This document shows, piece by piece, positions 1 to 7,889 of a stretch of DNA of 64,000 nt. The stretch is from Nocardia arthritidis (lineage in GTDB: Bacteria > Actinomycetota > Actinomycetes > Mycobacteriales > Mycobacteriaceae). A model generated the notes under the pieces. That model was given only the letters and a program-made list of their open reading frames with translations. It did not search any database and was not told the DNA's origin. Each line of letters opens with the position of its first letter. Positions within the stretch are counted from its first letter, which is position 1. The stretch lies in NCBI RefSeq assembly GCF_011801145.1, contig NZ_CP046172.1:8494001-8558000 (forward strand), given 5' to 3'. Made by a program: the position numbers and the translations under genes.

Positions 1-1
1 T

Positions 2-1105
2 CCGGGCTCACTCGGTCCCCAATCGGGGGTTGCGCAGGCGAATACGGCATCCCGCAGCTCCGTCCGGCTCACGCTGCTGATCGCCCTCGGCGTGGTCGTG
101 TTGGTCGCCGCGGTGGTTACCGGGCTCGCCATGATCGATTCCGGGGGCGGCGGGGAGCAGGGCCCGAAGGAACCGTTCGAGAAGATCGCCGTCGGTCGCT
201 CACAAGGCGTCGGCTACACGGCCGTCGACCCGGTCGATCACCGTGCGTACACGTCCGACACCTCCAGCAATACGGTGTCCGTCATCGACACCGTTGCGAA
301 GAAAACCATTACGCAGGTGCAGATCGATTCCGTACCGCGCTCGCTGGCGGTGGATCCGCAGAATCACACGCTCTGGGTGCTCAGCGGGAAATACCAGGAT
401 GGTTTGGGGCTGAAGAAGATCGACACCACGACCAACACCGTCGTCGGTACCGCGACGGCGCCGGACAGCACGCGAGAAATCGCGGTCCATCCCGTCACCC
501 ATGAGGTGTACACCAGTCAGGCCAATGGTGATGTCGTGGACCGAGCCACCGGCGCGCGGGTGGTGGCCTCGACCATCGACCCCACCACACTGCAGATCAA
601 CGGCCGGGTCCTGGCACCGGGCCACGGCATCGACATCGCCATCAATCCCGACAACGGGCAGGTGTACCTCTACGGCGGTGACGATGTGAAAATCGTCGAC
701 CCGACCACCAAATCCGTGGTGAAACGGATCGAATCCCCCGTCCGCGGACAGCGGATGGTCGTCGACCCGCGGACGAACACCGCATTCGCGTCATCGGAGA
801 CCGGCATCGTGGTGATCGATCTCGCCGGCGGCGCCTACGTCAAGACCATCGGCATCGGCCACAAAGTGTTCTGGCTGGCAATCGATCCGGCCGTCGGCAA
901 GGTCTACGCACCCGAAACCGGCGCCTCCGGCACCGCCCGCCTCACCGTGATCGACACCGCGACCCGCGCCGTCGCGAGCGCCATCGATATGGGCGGCTCC
1001 GCCGAGGGCCTCGCGGCAGATCCGGTGTCCCACAAGGTCTATGTGCGTCCGCTGCGTTCGTACGTGTACGTCGTCGACCCCTGCGCCTCGGTGCGGTGCG
1101 GCTGA
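2..1105 (+). CDS. membrane-anchored YncE/YVTN-type beta-propeller protein (5' end outside window)
   Basis: The reading frame is open to the left edge, so this is the C-terminal part of a longer gene; GTG 92 is an internal codon or a late alternative start. The first visible residues are Pro/Gln/Ser-rich, followed by one hydrophobic segment (about positions 65-130) and then repeated blades of the kind VAVDPxxHxxYxxxxxxNTVSVID, typical of YncE/YVTN seven-bladed propellers. It ends with a Cys pair in VDPCASVRCG. A disordered juxtamembrane stretch, one TM helix and an outside propeller is the layout of PknD-like Ser/Thr kinases, so the missing 5' part could be a kinase domain; that is inference. 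It overlaps the convergent MerR gene by 67 bp. Confidence 0.75.
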   Translation, partial: PGSLGPQSGVAQANTASRSSVRLTLLIALGVVVLVAAVVTGLAMIDSGGGGEQGPKEPFEKIAVGRSQGVGYTAVDPVDHRAYTSDTSSNTVSVIDTVAKKTITQVQIDSVPRSLAVDPQNHTLWVLSGKYQDGLGLKKIDTTTNTVVGTATAPDSTREIAVHPVTHEVYTSQANGDVVDRATGARVVASTIDPTTLQINGRVLAPGHGIDIAINPDNGQVYLYGGDDVKIVDPTTKSVVKRIESPVRGQRMVVDPRTNTAFASSETGIVVIDLAGGAYVKTIGIGHKVFWLAIDPAVGKVYAPETGASGTARLTVIDTATRAVASAIDMGGSAEGLAADPVSHKVYVRPLRSYVYVVDPCASVRCG

Positions 1106-2031
1106 TCCGTTGACGCGCTGGAGTTGGTCAGTGCGTCATAGACCCAGTTGTGGGCCTGCCCCACGGTGACCCGGGCGCCGAGGAACCGCGCCGTCAGTTT
1201 CCAGTAGCAATGGATACGGTGGTCGGTGTCGGTTGCGTTGCGCAGCAATCGCTCCCGGAAATGCGGGGAGTCGCGGTCCCCGCGCGCGCTGGCATGCGCG
1301 TCGACGAAGCGATCCAGTTCGCTGCCGCCGTGTGGCGGCACACCTTCGGTCACGTGCGCGACAACATCGGTCATCACCTCGCTCACGGCGGAGTACAGTC
1401 CGAGGCGGTCGCGGATCAGCTCCGGCTCGTTCCGCCAGAGTTGTTGTCGCACAGTTCTTTTCATATCCGGATTGGCGGCGAGCGCGGCCAGCTCGGCATA
1501 TGCGACCACCTCGTCGACGGACGGATCGGCGGGCGGCTCCGGGACATTCCAGTACACGTAGATGTCGATCTCGCGGCGCGGTATCGGGGCGAGGACGCGC
1601 CGCCAGAACCGCACCAGGCACTCGTGTGCCGCATCGCCGTCCTGCGCGGCGGCCAGCAGGGCGAGGCGCTCGGCCCGCTGCGCCGGAGCGGCCGCCTCGA
1701 CGGCCCGCAGCGCCGCCCGCCGCCAACCCAGTGATCTGAATTCGATATCGAGACGGGCGCTTTCGGCGGAGACGGCATCGGCGATCGACCGGTTCCCGTG
1801 CAGCACATCGGTGATCGAGCCCAATCCCAGACCGAGTGTGCGCAACCGCCGGACCAGCAACAGTCGCTCGATGGCGCTTTCGGCGTCGAACATTCGATGC
1901 CCGCCCGCGCTTCGCCGGGATTCCAGAATGCCTTCGTCACAGTAGAACCGGATCGTGCGCACCGCGAACCCGGTGGCACGCGCCAATTCTCCGATGCTCA
2001 CCAGAGCGCTTGCCTGTGTGCTGTCTGTCAC
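1039..2031 (-). CDS. MerR-family transcriptional regulator
   Basis: The N-terminus carries the MerR winged HTH: VSIGELARATGFAVRTIRFY followed by the GILESRRSAGGHRMFD wing and a LRTLGLGLGSITDVL helix. GTG 2031 is preferred because the HTH begins about ten residues later; longer starts would run into the operator. The effector region (about residues 120-330) is long and helical and resembles no MerR ligand domain I can name. It is divergent from an ACP/SRPBCC pair, and a promoter with MerR-type geometry lies between them, so it most likely controls that pair and itself. The 3' end overlaps the convergent propeller gene. Confidence 0.82.
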   Translation of the reverse strand: MTDSTQASALVSIGELARATGFAVRTIRFYCDEGILESRRSAGGHRMFDAESAIERLLLVRRLRTLGLGLGSITDVLHGNRSIADAVSAESARLDIEFRSLGWRRAALRAVEAAAPAQRAERLALLAAAQDGDAAHECLVRFWRRVLAPIPRREIDIYVYWNVPEPPADPSVDEVVAYAELAALAANPDMKRTVRQQLWRNEPELIRDRLGLYSAVSEVMTDVVAHVTEGVPPHGGSELDRFVDAHASARGDRDSPHFRERLLRNATDTDHRIHCYWKLTARFLGARVTVGQAHNWVYDALTNSSASTDQPHRTEAQGSTTYTYERSGRT

Positions 2032-2037
2032 AACGTG

Positions 2038-2069
2038 TTGAACCTCCACCCCGGTGGAGCTTTTAGCGT
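2038..2069 (+). promoter_or_regulatory. MerR-type promoter/operator for the ACP operon
   Basis: TTGAAC at 2038-2043 (-35) and TAGCGT at 2064-2069 (weak -10) are 20 bp apart, the over-long spacer characteristic of MerR-activated promoters. Between them is a dyad, CTCCACC (2044-2050) and GGTGGAG (2053-2059), with a 2-bp centre. Regulation by the divergent MerR protein is inferred from this geometry and location. Confidence 0.6.
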
Positions 2070-2121
2070 ACTGGCACCGCCGCACCACACCGTTGCGGCA
2101 CACACCGAGGAAGGGTGCCTA

Positions 2122-2427
2122 GTGGCAACAACGCAGGAAGAGATCGTCGCCGCCATCGGGGAAATCGTCGAGGAGGTGACCGGCATCGACGCCGCGGACG
2201 TGACGATCGAGAAGTCCTTCGTCGAGGATCTGGACATCGACTCGCTGTCGCTGGTGGAAATCGCGGTACAGCTGGAGGACAAGTACGGCATGCGGGTTCC
2301 CGACGAGGACATGGCGAGCCTGCGAACCGTCGCGGACGCGGTGGCCTACGTGCAGCGGATGGAGGCCGAGAAGCCCCAGCTCGCCGCGGAGATGGAGGCG
2401 AAATTCAAGGAGGGCCAGGCGAATTGA
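2122..2427 (+). CDS. acyl carrier protein, AcpM-like
   Basis: About 101 residues. The fold is a classical ACP: TQEEIVAAIGEIVEEVTGID, then the phosphopantetheine site in DLDIDSLSLVEIAVQLEDKY (Ser of DSLS near residue 40), then a helical end extended by a charged tail (KPQLAAEMEAKFKEG). The sequence and tail resemble the meromycolate-extension carrier AcpM of mycobacteria, but the gene is not beside fatty-acid synthase II genes, so it is probably a paralogue for a dedicated pathway. The start is GTG 2122 behind AGGAAGG (2108-2114). The stop overlaps the start of the SRPBCC gene. The MerR-type promoter just upstream suggests induction. Confidence 0.9.
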   Translation: MATTQEEIVAAIGEIVEEVTGIDAADVTIEKSFVEDLDIDSLSLVEIAVQLEDKYGMRVPDEDMASLRTVADAVAYVQRMEAEKPQLAAEMEAKFKEGQAN

Positions 2428-2855
2428 TTGCCGATCCACAGTTGAATCCCGCCGCCATCGAACTCGGCAGCTTCTTCCCGCAGCCACCGGACACCGTCTG
2501 GCGCGCGTTGACGGAGCCGGATCTGTTGGCGCGGTGGCTACTTCGGCCGACCGGATTCGCCGCGACGGTCGGCACCCGGTTCCGATTCACCATCCCGGAC
2601 CCGCCGAACGACGAGATCGCCTGCGAGATACTGATATCCGAGCCGGGTGCGCGGCTGACCTACACCTGGACGTATCCGCCGCTCGACGGCATCGCCGATT
2701 GGACGATCCGCCCACAGGGCCGCGGCACCCGACTCCTGTTGACGCAGACGGGTTTCGACATCGAAGACCGTCGACAGCGGATGGTGCGCAATGCGATGGA
2801 GCGGCGCTGGAAGCGTCACGTCCTGCCGCGCCTCGGCGAGGTCATCCACCGCTGA
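2424..2855 (+). CDS. SRPBCC (AHSA1/START-like) domain protein
   Basis: About 143 residues with the AHSA1 pattern: an N-terminal PQPPDTVWRALTEPDLLARW, a beta-rich middle containing GTRFRFTIPDPPNDEIACEI and RLTYTWTYPPLDG, and a C-terminal helix. The family forms a hydrophobic cavity that binds lipids or aromatic ligands, but no reaction can be named. The TTG start at 2424 overlaps the ACP stop (TTGA) behind an AAGGAGG at about 2406-2413, so it is translationally coupled to the ACP. Coupling suggests it acts on, or releases, an acyl group carried by that ACP; this is inference. Confidence 0.8.
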   Translation: MIADPQLNPAAIELGSFFPQPPDTVWRALTEPDLLARWLLRPTGFAATVGTRFRFTIPDPPNDEIACEILISEPGARLTYTWTYPPLDGIADWTIRPQGRGTRLLLTQTGFDIEDRRQRMVRNAMERRWKRHVLPRLGEVIHR

Positions 2856-2996
2856 CCGTGCCGTGCGGGCCTTCGAAGGCACCACTTTGCTTTCGCTGAA
2901 TGCATGTCGGCCACCATGTCCCGACGCCGAATAGTGCGGAAGGCAGCTGTTCTCCTTGGAGCAACGCACCCAGGACGCACGTGCGCATGCGGGTCG

Positions 2997-3941
2997 TCAG
3001 TGACGTCGGATGTCTCGGCGCCAGCGGGCGGGGGGTATGTGGTAGCGGTTCTTGAACGCGCGGCTGAATGCCGCTTCCGAGGTGTAGCCGACTCGCTCCG
3101 CGATGAGTGGGATCGAGAGGGCGGTGTCGCGGAGCAGGTCGGTGGCGGCGTCCAGGCGGACGTGTGCGAGGTAGGTGGCCGGGGGTGTTCCGACGCGGGC
3201 GGTGAATCGGGCGGCGAATGCCGACCGGGATAGGTTGCACGCTCGAGCGAGTTCCTCGACCGTCCAGTCATGGCTGGGGTCCCGGTGAATGGCGCTCAGG
3301 GATGGACCTAGATGCGGGTCGAACGCACCGGCCAGCCAGTTCGGTTCGGCGTCCTCGCCCGCGGCCCAGGTGCGCATGATCTGGATGAACATCAGATCGA
3401 GGATGCGGGAGATCATGACCGCCGAACCCTGTGAGGGCGAACGCATTTCGATGAGGAGCATCCTGCGGGCGACTTCGAGCCCTTCCGGCACAGGGGTTCC
3501 CGCGCCGCCGAGGACGACCACGGCGGGCAGGCTCCCGAGTAGATGGCTCGCCTGCGGGTCGCCGATCGTGAATGTTCCACAGAGCCAACGTGTTTCCTCG
3601 GGGGCGGTGATCGCTCGATTGCTGATGCGGTGGGAGTCGCCGCGCGGGAGCAGGACCATATCGCCGCGGCTCACGCACTCGACGTGTGGGTGCCCGTCGA
3701 CCCGGAGCTCGACTTCACCCTCCTCGATGATGTGCAGGCTGCCGAATTCGGCGAAGCCGATCGAAAAGGTCTGCGGCGGAGCGTATTCGGCGATCCGTTC
3801 GCCGCTCAGTCGAACGGATCGAAGCAGTTCCGAGAGCAAGTCGTCGCCGACCGCGGGCGGATCGCCGGGTGTCTGTGGCGATCCGAGCGAATCAGCTTGC
3901 GTCGCTGGACGATCAGCAAGTTTTCCCGGCGGAGCGGTCAT
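2997..3941 (-). CDS. AraC-family transcriptional regulator with cupin sensor domain
   Basis: 314 residues. The N-terminal half is a cupin-like ligand domain (FGSLHIIEEGEVELRVDG, then SRGDMVLLPRGDSHRISN). The C-terminal 100 residues are the double HTH of AraC proteins (WTVEELARACNLSRSAFAARF and IPLIAERVGYTSEAAFSRAF, ending in the PPARWRR motif). It is divergent from the EthD gene at 4029 across an 87-bp gap, so it probably regulates the EthD/FAD-monooxygenase/SnoaL set. Inducer unknown. Confidence 0.88.
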   Translation of the reverse strand: MTAPPGKLADRPATQADSLGSPQTPGDPPAVGDDLLSELLRSVRLSGERIAEYAPPQTFSIGFAEFGSLHIIEEGEVELRVDGHPHVECVSRGDMVLLPRGDSHRISNRAITAPEETRWLCGTFTIGDPQASHLLGSLPAVVVLGGAGTPVPEGLEVARRMLLIEMRSPSQGSAVMISRILDLMFIQIMRTWAAGEDAEPNWLAGAFDPHLGPSLSAIHRDPSHDWTVEELARACNLSRSAFAARFTARVGTPPATYLAHVRLDAATDLLRDTALSIPLIAERVGYTSEAAFSRAFKNRYHIPPARWRRDIRRH

Positions 3942-4028
3942 GGTCGCTGCCCATTCCTCTAATTACTGTCGACAACCGTGAGCGGGTGCGCTCGCTGGTA
4001 TCAAACAGGATCAACCGAGAGGTAAGCC

Positions 4029-4349
4029 ATGGCGGAGCAAGGTAATCCCACGAAGATCAGCTTCATCTACTCCAACCCGACCGACCCGGAAGCCTTCGAA
4101 GCGGCTTACCCGGAACAGCTGACGCTGGCACGCAAGCTGCCCGGACTGACTCGGCTGCAGGCGTCGAAGGTCTGGCCCAAGGAGGACGGCAGCCCGACCC
4201 CGGCATACCGACTGCTGGACCTGTACTTCGCCGACTATGCGGCCGCAAGCGCCGCCGCCGCGGAGGCAGGCCCCCTTGTCGCCGCCACCCGGGAGCACGC
4301 CACCGGAGGGGTTGCGATCGCATTCGCCGAAGTCATCGAGGACTTCTGA
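4029..4349 (+). CDS. EthD-family dimeric ferredoxin-like protein
   Basis: 106 residues matching the EthD pattern: KISFIYSNPTDPEAFEAAY at the start, a pivot PGLTRLQASKVW, then YRLLDLYFADYAAASAAAA and a closing strand. EthD proteins are small alpha/beta-barrel dimers associated with oxidative degradation of ethers, quinones and polyketide-like compounds. The start is ATG behind GAGAGG. First gene after the divergent AraC regulator; a FAD monooxygenase follows 120 bp downstream. Confidence 0.8.
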   Translation: MAEQGNPTKISFIYSNPTDPEAFEAAYPEQLTLARKLPGLTRLQASKVWPKEDGSPTPAYRLLDLYFADYAAASAAAAEAGPLVAATREHATGGVAIAFAEVIEDF

Positions 4350-4469
4350 CCCGACGACGCGAATCCTCCCGGCCACACCGATGAATTCTGGATGGATCCA
4401 TCGTCGATACGTCTGGATACACCGACAGCGGTCGGTGACAGCAGATCCGGACAGTGAGCGGGAGGCGCG

Positions 4470-5681
4470 GTGAGCGGTATCAGGGTGTTGGTGGCGGGGG
4501 CGAGCATTGCGGGGCCCGCGCTTGCCCACTGGCTACGTCGGCGGGGAGCCGAAGTGACCGTGGTCGAGCGGGCCCCCGAGCTGCGTCCCGGCGGGCAGGC
4601 GGTGGACGCGCGCGGGGTGACCAAGGAGGTCATCCGGCGAATGGGATTGGACGCGGCCGTGCGCGCGGCGCGCACCGAGACCGCGGGCGCGTACACCGTG
4701 GACGCCGACGGGAACGTGCTGGAAACCTATCGCGCGGACGATAACGGCGGCGACGGGTACATCTCGGAGATCGAGATCCTGCGCGGAGACCTGTCCCAGG
4801 TGCTCTATGACGACACCCGCGACGAAGTCGAGTACCTCTTCGGCGACCGGATCGCCGAGCTCACCCAGGATGCGGACGGAGTCGACGTGGTCTTCGCGAG
4901 CGGCGACCGGCGGCGCTTCGACCTGGTGGTCGGGGCGGACGGACTGCATTCGGCACTGCGCGCGATGGTCTTCGGGCCGCACGAGCGGTTCGTCCGCCAT
5001 CTCGGACTCGTGCTGGCCTTCTACAGCGTGCCCAACGAGTTCGGGTTGGATGGCTGGCTGCTCGACTATCAGGATTCCGGGCGTTCGGCCGGCCTGCGAC
5101 CCATCCGGGATGCCACCCGGGCGATGGCCATGTTGTCCTTCCCCTCGGGGGACTTCGACGTCGACTACCGCGACGTCGCGGCTCAGAAGAGCCTGCTTCG
5201 CGAGCGGATGGCCGGGATGGGCTGGATGACCCCGCGCATCCTCGCCCACCTGGACGACACTCCGGACTTCTACCTCGATCAGGTCGCCCAGGTGGCGATG
5301 GACCGTTGGTCGAGCGGACGGGTGGCGTTGCTCGGAGACGCGGCGTTCAGCTCGTCACCGATGTCCGGAGGGGGTACCGGGCTGGCCCTGGTCGGCGCCT
5401 ATCTGCTGGCCGGAGAGCTGGCTGCCGCCGAATGGGACCCGGAGATCGGGTTCGCCCGGTACGAGACTCGGATGCGTCCGTTCGTCGAGGCCAATCAGGA
5501 GATCGGCCGGTTGCACGTGCGCAGCCTCATTTCCCCCGAACCGAGCGCGGATTTCGACGCCGAGTGGTTCGCCGAGTTGATCGAGCGCGCCATCAACGGC
5601 GTCGAACTGCCCGACTACGCAGGGGTGCCCGACTCCGGGACCCCTGCCGGAGCGCCGATCACCTCCTCCGCCAAACCATAG
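4470..5681 (+). CDS. FAD-dependent monooxygenase (PHBH-fold, aromatic hydroxylase type)
   Basis: 403 residues. Visible motifs are the Rossmann GASIAGPALAHWLRRRG (a GxGxxG variant near residue 10), VVERAPELRPGGQAVD after it, the DG fingerprint LVVGADGLHSALR near residue 160, and the second FAD-binding motif VALLGDAAFSSSPMSGGGTG near residue 290. These define class A flavoprotein monooxygenases using NAD(P)H. The start is GTG 4470 behind GGAGGCG. It is closely similar to the second monooxygenase at 46955. The context (AraC, EthD, SnoaL) points to catabolism or tailoring of an aromatic or polyketide-like compound; the substrate cannot be read. Confidence 0.88.
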   Translation: MSGIRVLVAGASIAGPALAHWLRRRGAEVTVVERAPELRPGGQAVDARGVTKEVIRRMGLDAAVRAARTETAGAYTVDADGNVLETYRADDNGGDGYISEIEILRGDLSQVLYDDTRDEVEYLFGDRIAELTQDADGVDVVFASGDRRRFDLVVGADGLHSALRAMVFGPHERFVRHLGLVLAFYSVPNEFGLDGWLLDYQDSGRSAGLRPIRDATRAMAMLSFPSGDFDVDYRDVAAQKSLLRERMAGMGWMTPRILAHLDDTPDFYLDQVAQVAMDRWSSGRVALLGDAAFSSSPMSGGGTGLALVGAYLLAGELAAAEWDPEIGFARYETRMRPFVEANQEIGRLHVRSLISPEPSADFDAEWFAELIERAINGVELPDYAGVPDSGTPAGAPITSSAKP

Positions 5682-5725
5682 GCGCAGATCCCGCGGCCGA
5701 GCCGATAGCTATCTACTATGACCGC

Positions 5726-6205
5726 ATGGCGGCGATATCCGAACTGCGTGACGCGCTGGAGCAGTCCGCGCTGGAACACCGCGTGCGGGCGTTCATCTAC
5801 ACCTGGCTGTGGCTCATCGAGCCGCCCGTCAAGGATGCGCGGCTCGTGCTCGATCTACTCGACGAGCACATCGCCATGCGGCTGTCCGATGGCCGCACGA
5901 TCACCACCCGTGCCGACATCACGGCCTGGTACGAGCAGACCGCGGGAGCCGTCTCGGCAAGCAGCCATCGCATCACGGCACTACACGTCCGCGCCGGCGA
6001 CGCCGGAACCGTTTACGCGAGTATCGATTTCGCGTGGCAGGGCATCGGCCCGGGCGACCAGGCCATGACGGCGCGCACACACCACGAATGGACCCTCGTC
6101 GACACGGGCGGCCCCCTGATGAAACTGCGCGATTTCGCCGTCACCGCACTGAAGCCCTTCGCCCCCAGCAGTATCGACGCGGCACTCGCCGAAGTCGGCC
6201 ATTGA
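5726..6205 (+). CDS. SnoaL-like / NTF2-fold protein
   Basis: About 159 residues, ATG 5726. The pattern is a nuclear-transport-factor-2 cone: helical start (LRDALEQSALEHRVRAFIYTW), then LLDEHIAMRLSDGRTITTRADITAWYEQ, and strands such as HRITALHVRAGDAGTVYAS and ARTHHEWTLVDTGG. Such proteins are polyketide cyclases, dehydratases or small-ligand binders; no catalytic residues are clear. It starts 44 bp after the monooxygenase in the same direction, so the two are probably co-transcribed. Confidence 0.72.
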   Translation: MAAISELRDALEQSALEHRVRAFIYTWLWLIEPPVKDARLVLDLLDEHIAMRLSDGRTITTRADITAWYEQTAGAVSASSHRITALHVRAGDAGTVYASIDFAWQGIGPGDQAMTARTHHEWTLVDTGGPLMKLRDFAVTALKPFAPSSIDAALAEVGH

Positions 6206-6401
6206 CCCCGCGTCCGCCGGGCACAGTCCTCCGGCTATGAACACCGTAGTCGTCAACGGATCTCAACTCGTCCCCGTCGCTGCTTTGGCGGTCGTACCCG
6301 ATAGCAGGGCACTGTCGGCCCGGCCGGAACGTCCGCGCAGCGGATCGGTCGTGTGCTCTCATGGGGGTGATCCACATCCCCACAGTGATGGGAGATCCAC
6401 T

Positions 6402-6578
6402 ATGTCCGACAACGTAATCGACTGGTACGACTGCTCTGGCAAGCCCGATGGCAACTACGTTCACCCGAGCGACCCCACGAAGTTCATTACATGCGTAGCC
6501 GAGAAAATCGCATACGAGAGAAGCTGCCCGCCGGGCACCCGATACGACCCGGACACCGACACATGTATCCCGATGTGA
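6402..6578 (+). CDS. small CBM14 / peritrophin-A-like chitin-binding domain protein
   Basis: 58 residues starting at ATG 6402 behind GGGAG. Nearly the whole protein is one Cys-rich module: C-x19-C-x10-C-x12-C, with the characteristic KFITCVAEKIAYERSCPPGT and RYDPDTDTC of CBM14 (chitin-binding type 2) domains. That family is typical of arthropod peritrophins and is sporadic in actinomycetes. No signal peptide is visible even with upstream in-frame sequence, which is odd for a disulfide-rich carbohydrate binder. Neighbours are unrelated small genes. Assignment rests on the cysteine spacing and aromatic/Pro positions. Confidence 0.65.
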   Translation: MSDNVIDWYDCSGKPDGNYVHPSDPTKFITCVAEKIAYERSCPPGTRYDPDTDTCIPM

Positions 6579-6603
6579 CACAGGCGAACCCGGCAGTCCT
6601 TGA

Positions 6604-7107
6604 ATGAGTGCGACCAAGTTCGTCGAGATCGACGGTCGCGGCTTCTGGGCGCTGGACGATGCGCTCGATGTGTGGCTTGCCTATCTGGTCGACCAGATCG
6701 GCGATCGGTCTCGCGCAGACGACACTTGGATTGCCGATTTGCGTGACCAGTGGAGCCTTACCGCCGCGATCAGCGATTACGGCATCACGATCGACTTCGA
6801 CACACAAGAGCATCGCGACCGGATCCGCGAATTCGCCGAGGCTGCCCGCCGCGCCGCATCGGAGGTCGGCGATGTGACCCCGGATCGGCTGCGCCAGTGG
6901 CTGATTCTGGACGACATCGCCGAATCGGACGGCCACGCACGCCGCCCCGAAGGCGTCCAGCTGAACCGCATACTCGAGGTCGCCGACGGGTTCATCGCGC
7001 TCCTGGACGGGCGGCTGCCTCCGGACCCGCCGTCGGGCTGGTGGTTCCTCGGAACCGGCGAGGGAATGAGCGAAATCGGCCGGTCGATTCGTCCCTCGAA
7101 CCCGTAG
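6604..7107 (+). CDS. uncharacterised cytosolic protein
   Basis: 167 residues, not recognised. It is soluble, acidic and mostly helical, beginning FVEIDGRGFWALDDALDVWL and ending in a WWFLGTGEGMSEIGRS segment. It starts 26 bp after the CBM14-like gene in the same direction. The size and acidity would fit an immunity-type protein, but there is no toxin gene beside it, so no function is proposed. Confidence 0.55.
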   Translation: MSATKFVEIDGRGFWALDDALDVWLAYLVDQIGDRSRADDTWIADLRDQWSLTAAISDYGITIDFDTQEHRDRIREFAEAARRAASEVGDVTPDRLRQWLILDDIAESDGHARRPEGVQLNRILEVADGFIALLDGRLPPDPPSGWWFLGTGEGMSEIGRSIRPSNP

Positions 7108-7205
7108 CTACATCACCTCGGGCACATGACATTTCAACCAACTTCGCCGACAGGCGGGCGGCGCAACACTGGATCAGCGCGAGCCGAGCACGCAGAATCG
7201 GTTCC

Positions 7206-7715
7206 ATGGCTGCCGGCTCGAATCGTCGCCTACTGTTCCTCGACGTCGACGGAACATTGCTGCCGCGCAGCGCCGGTGCGCCGTCGGCCCGCGAAATAGA
7301 CTGGGCGGCATGGCAGCATCCGTCGAACCCCGCCTTGTCCGGGCTGACCCCACGCCTCGGCGATCAACTGCTGGCCCTGGACTGTGAGCTGATGTGGGCC
7401 ACCGGCTGGGGCGAAGACGCCAACCGGGTGGTGGCCCCGATCCTCGGCCTGCCGTCGCTACCGGTGGTGACTCTGCCCGAGCACCCCGACGGCGACTACT
7501 ACGATGACGAATTGCATTGGAAAACAAGGACCTTGGTTACCGTCGCCGCCGGACGTTCGTTCGTCTGGGTCGATGATGAGATCAGGCAGCAGGATCGAAC
7601 TTGGGTGCGCGGCAACCATCCCGGACCCGCCCTCCTCCATCGGATCGACAGCGCCATCGGCCTTCTCGACGCCGACTTCACAATCCTCACCGACTGGCTA
7701 CGGGCATCTCCATAA
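7206..7715 (+). CDS. HAD-like phosphatase domain protein
   Basis: About 169 residues, ATG 7206. Motif I of HAD enzymes is clear at the N-terminus (RRLLFLDVDGTLLP, with the nucleophile DxD). A cap-less core follows with LMWATGWGEDANRVVAPILG and a later acidic motif FVWVDDEIRQQD (motif IV position). This resembles the HAD domains of secondary-metabolism or RNA-repair-associated proteins. Substrate unknown; it stands alone. Confidence 0.72.
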   Translation: MAAGSNRRLLFLDVDGTLLPRSAGAPSAREIDWAAWQHPSNPALSGLTPRLGDQLLALDCELMWATGWGEDANRVVAPILGLPSLPVVTLPEHPDGDYYDDELHWKTRTLVTVAAGRSFVWVDDEIRQQDRTWVRGNHPGPALLHRIDSAIGLLDADFTILTDWLRASP

Positions 7716-7889
7716 GCGCCACAGCCTCCTTGAACCGCGCACCCGCAACCACCTCACACGGCTGGCCCGGCGAACTCGAGCGCGCTGCAATGTCGACAGA
7801 CAGGAGTCCATGCATCACCCCGCGGTATCGTCTCCGCTCAGACTCCAGAGTGATCCCGGTGAATGCCGCAGGCTCCTACCGTCATCGGC

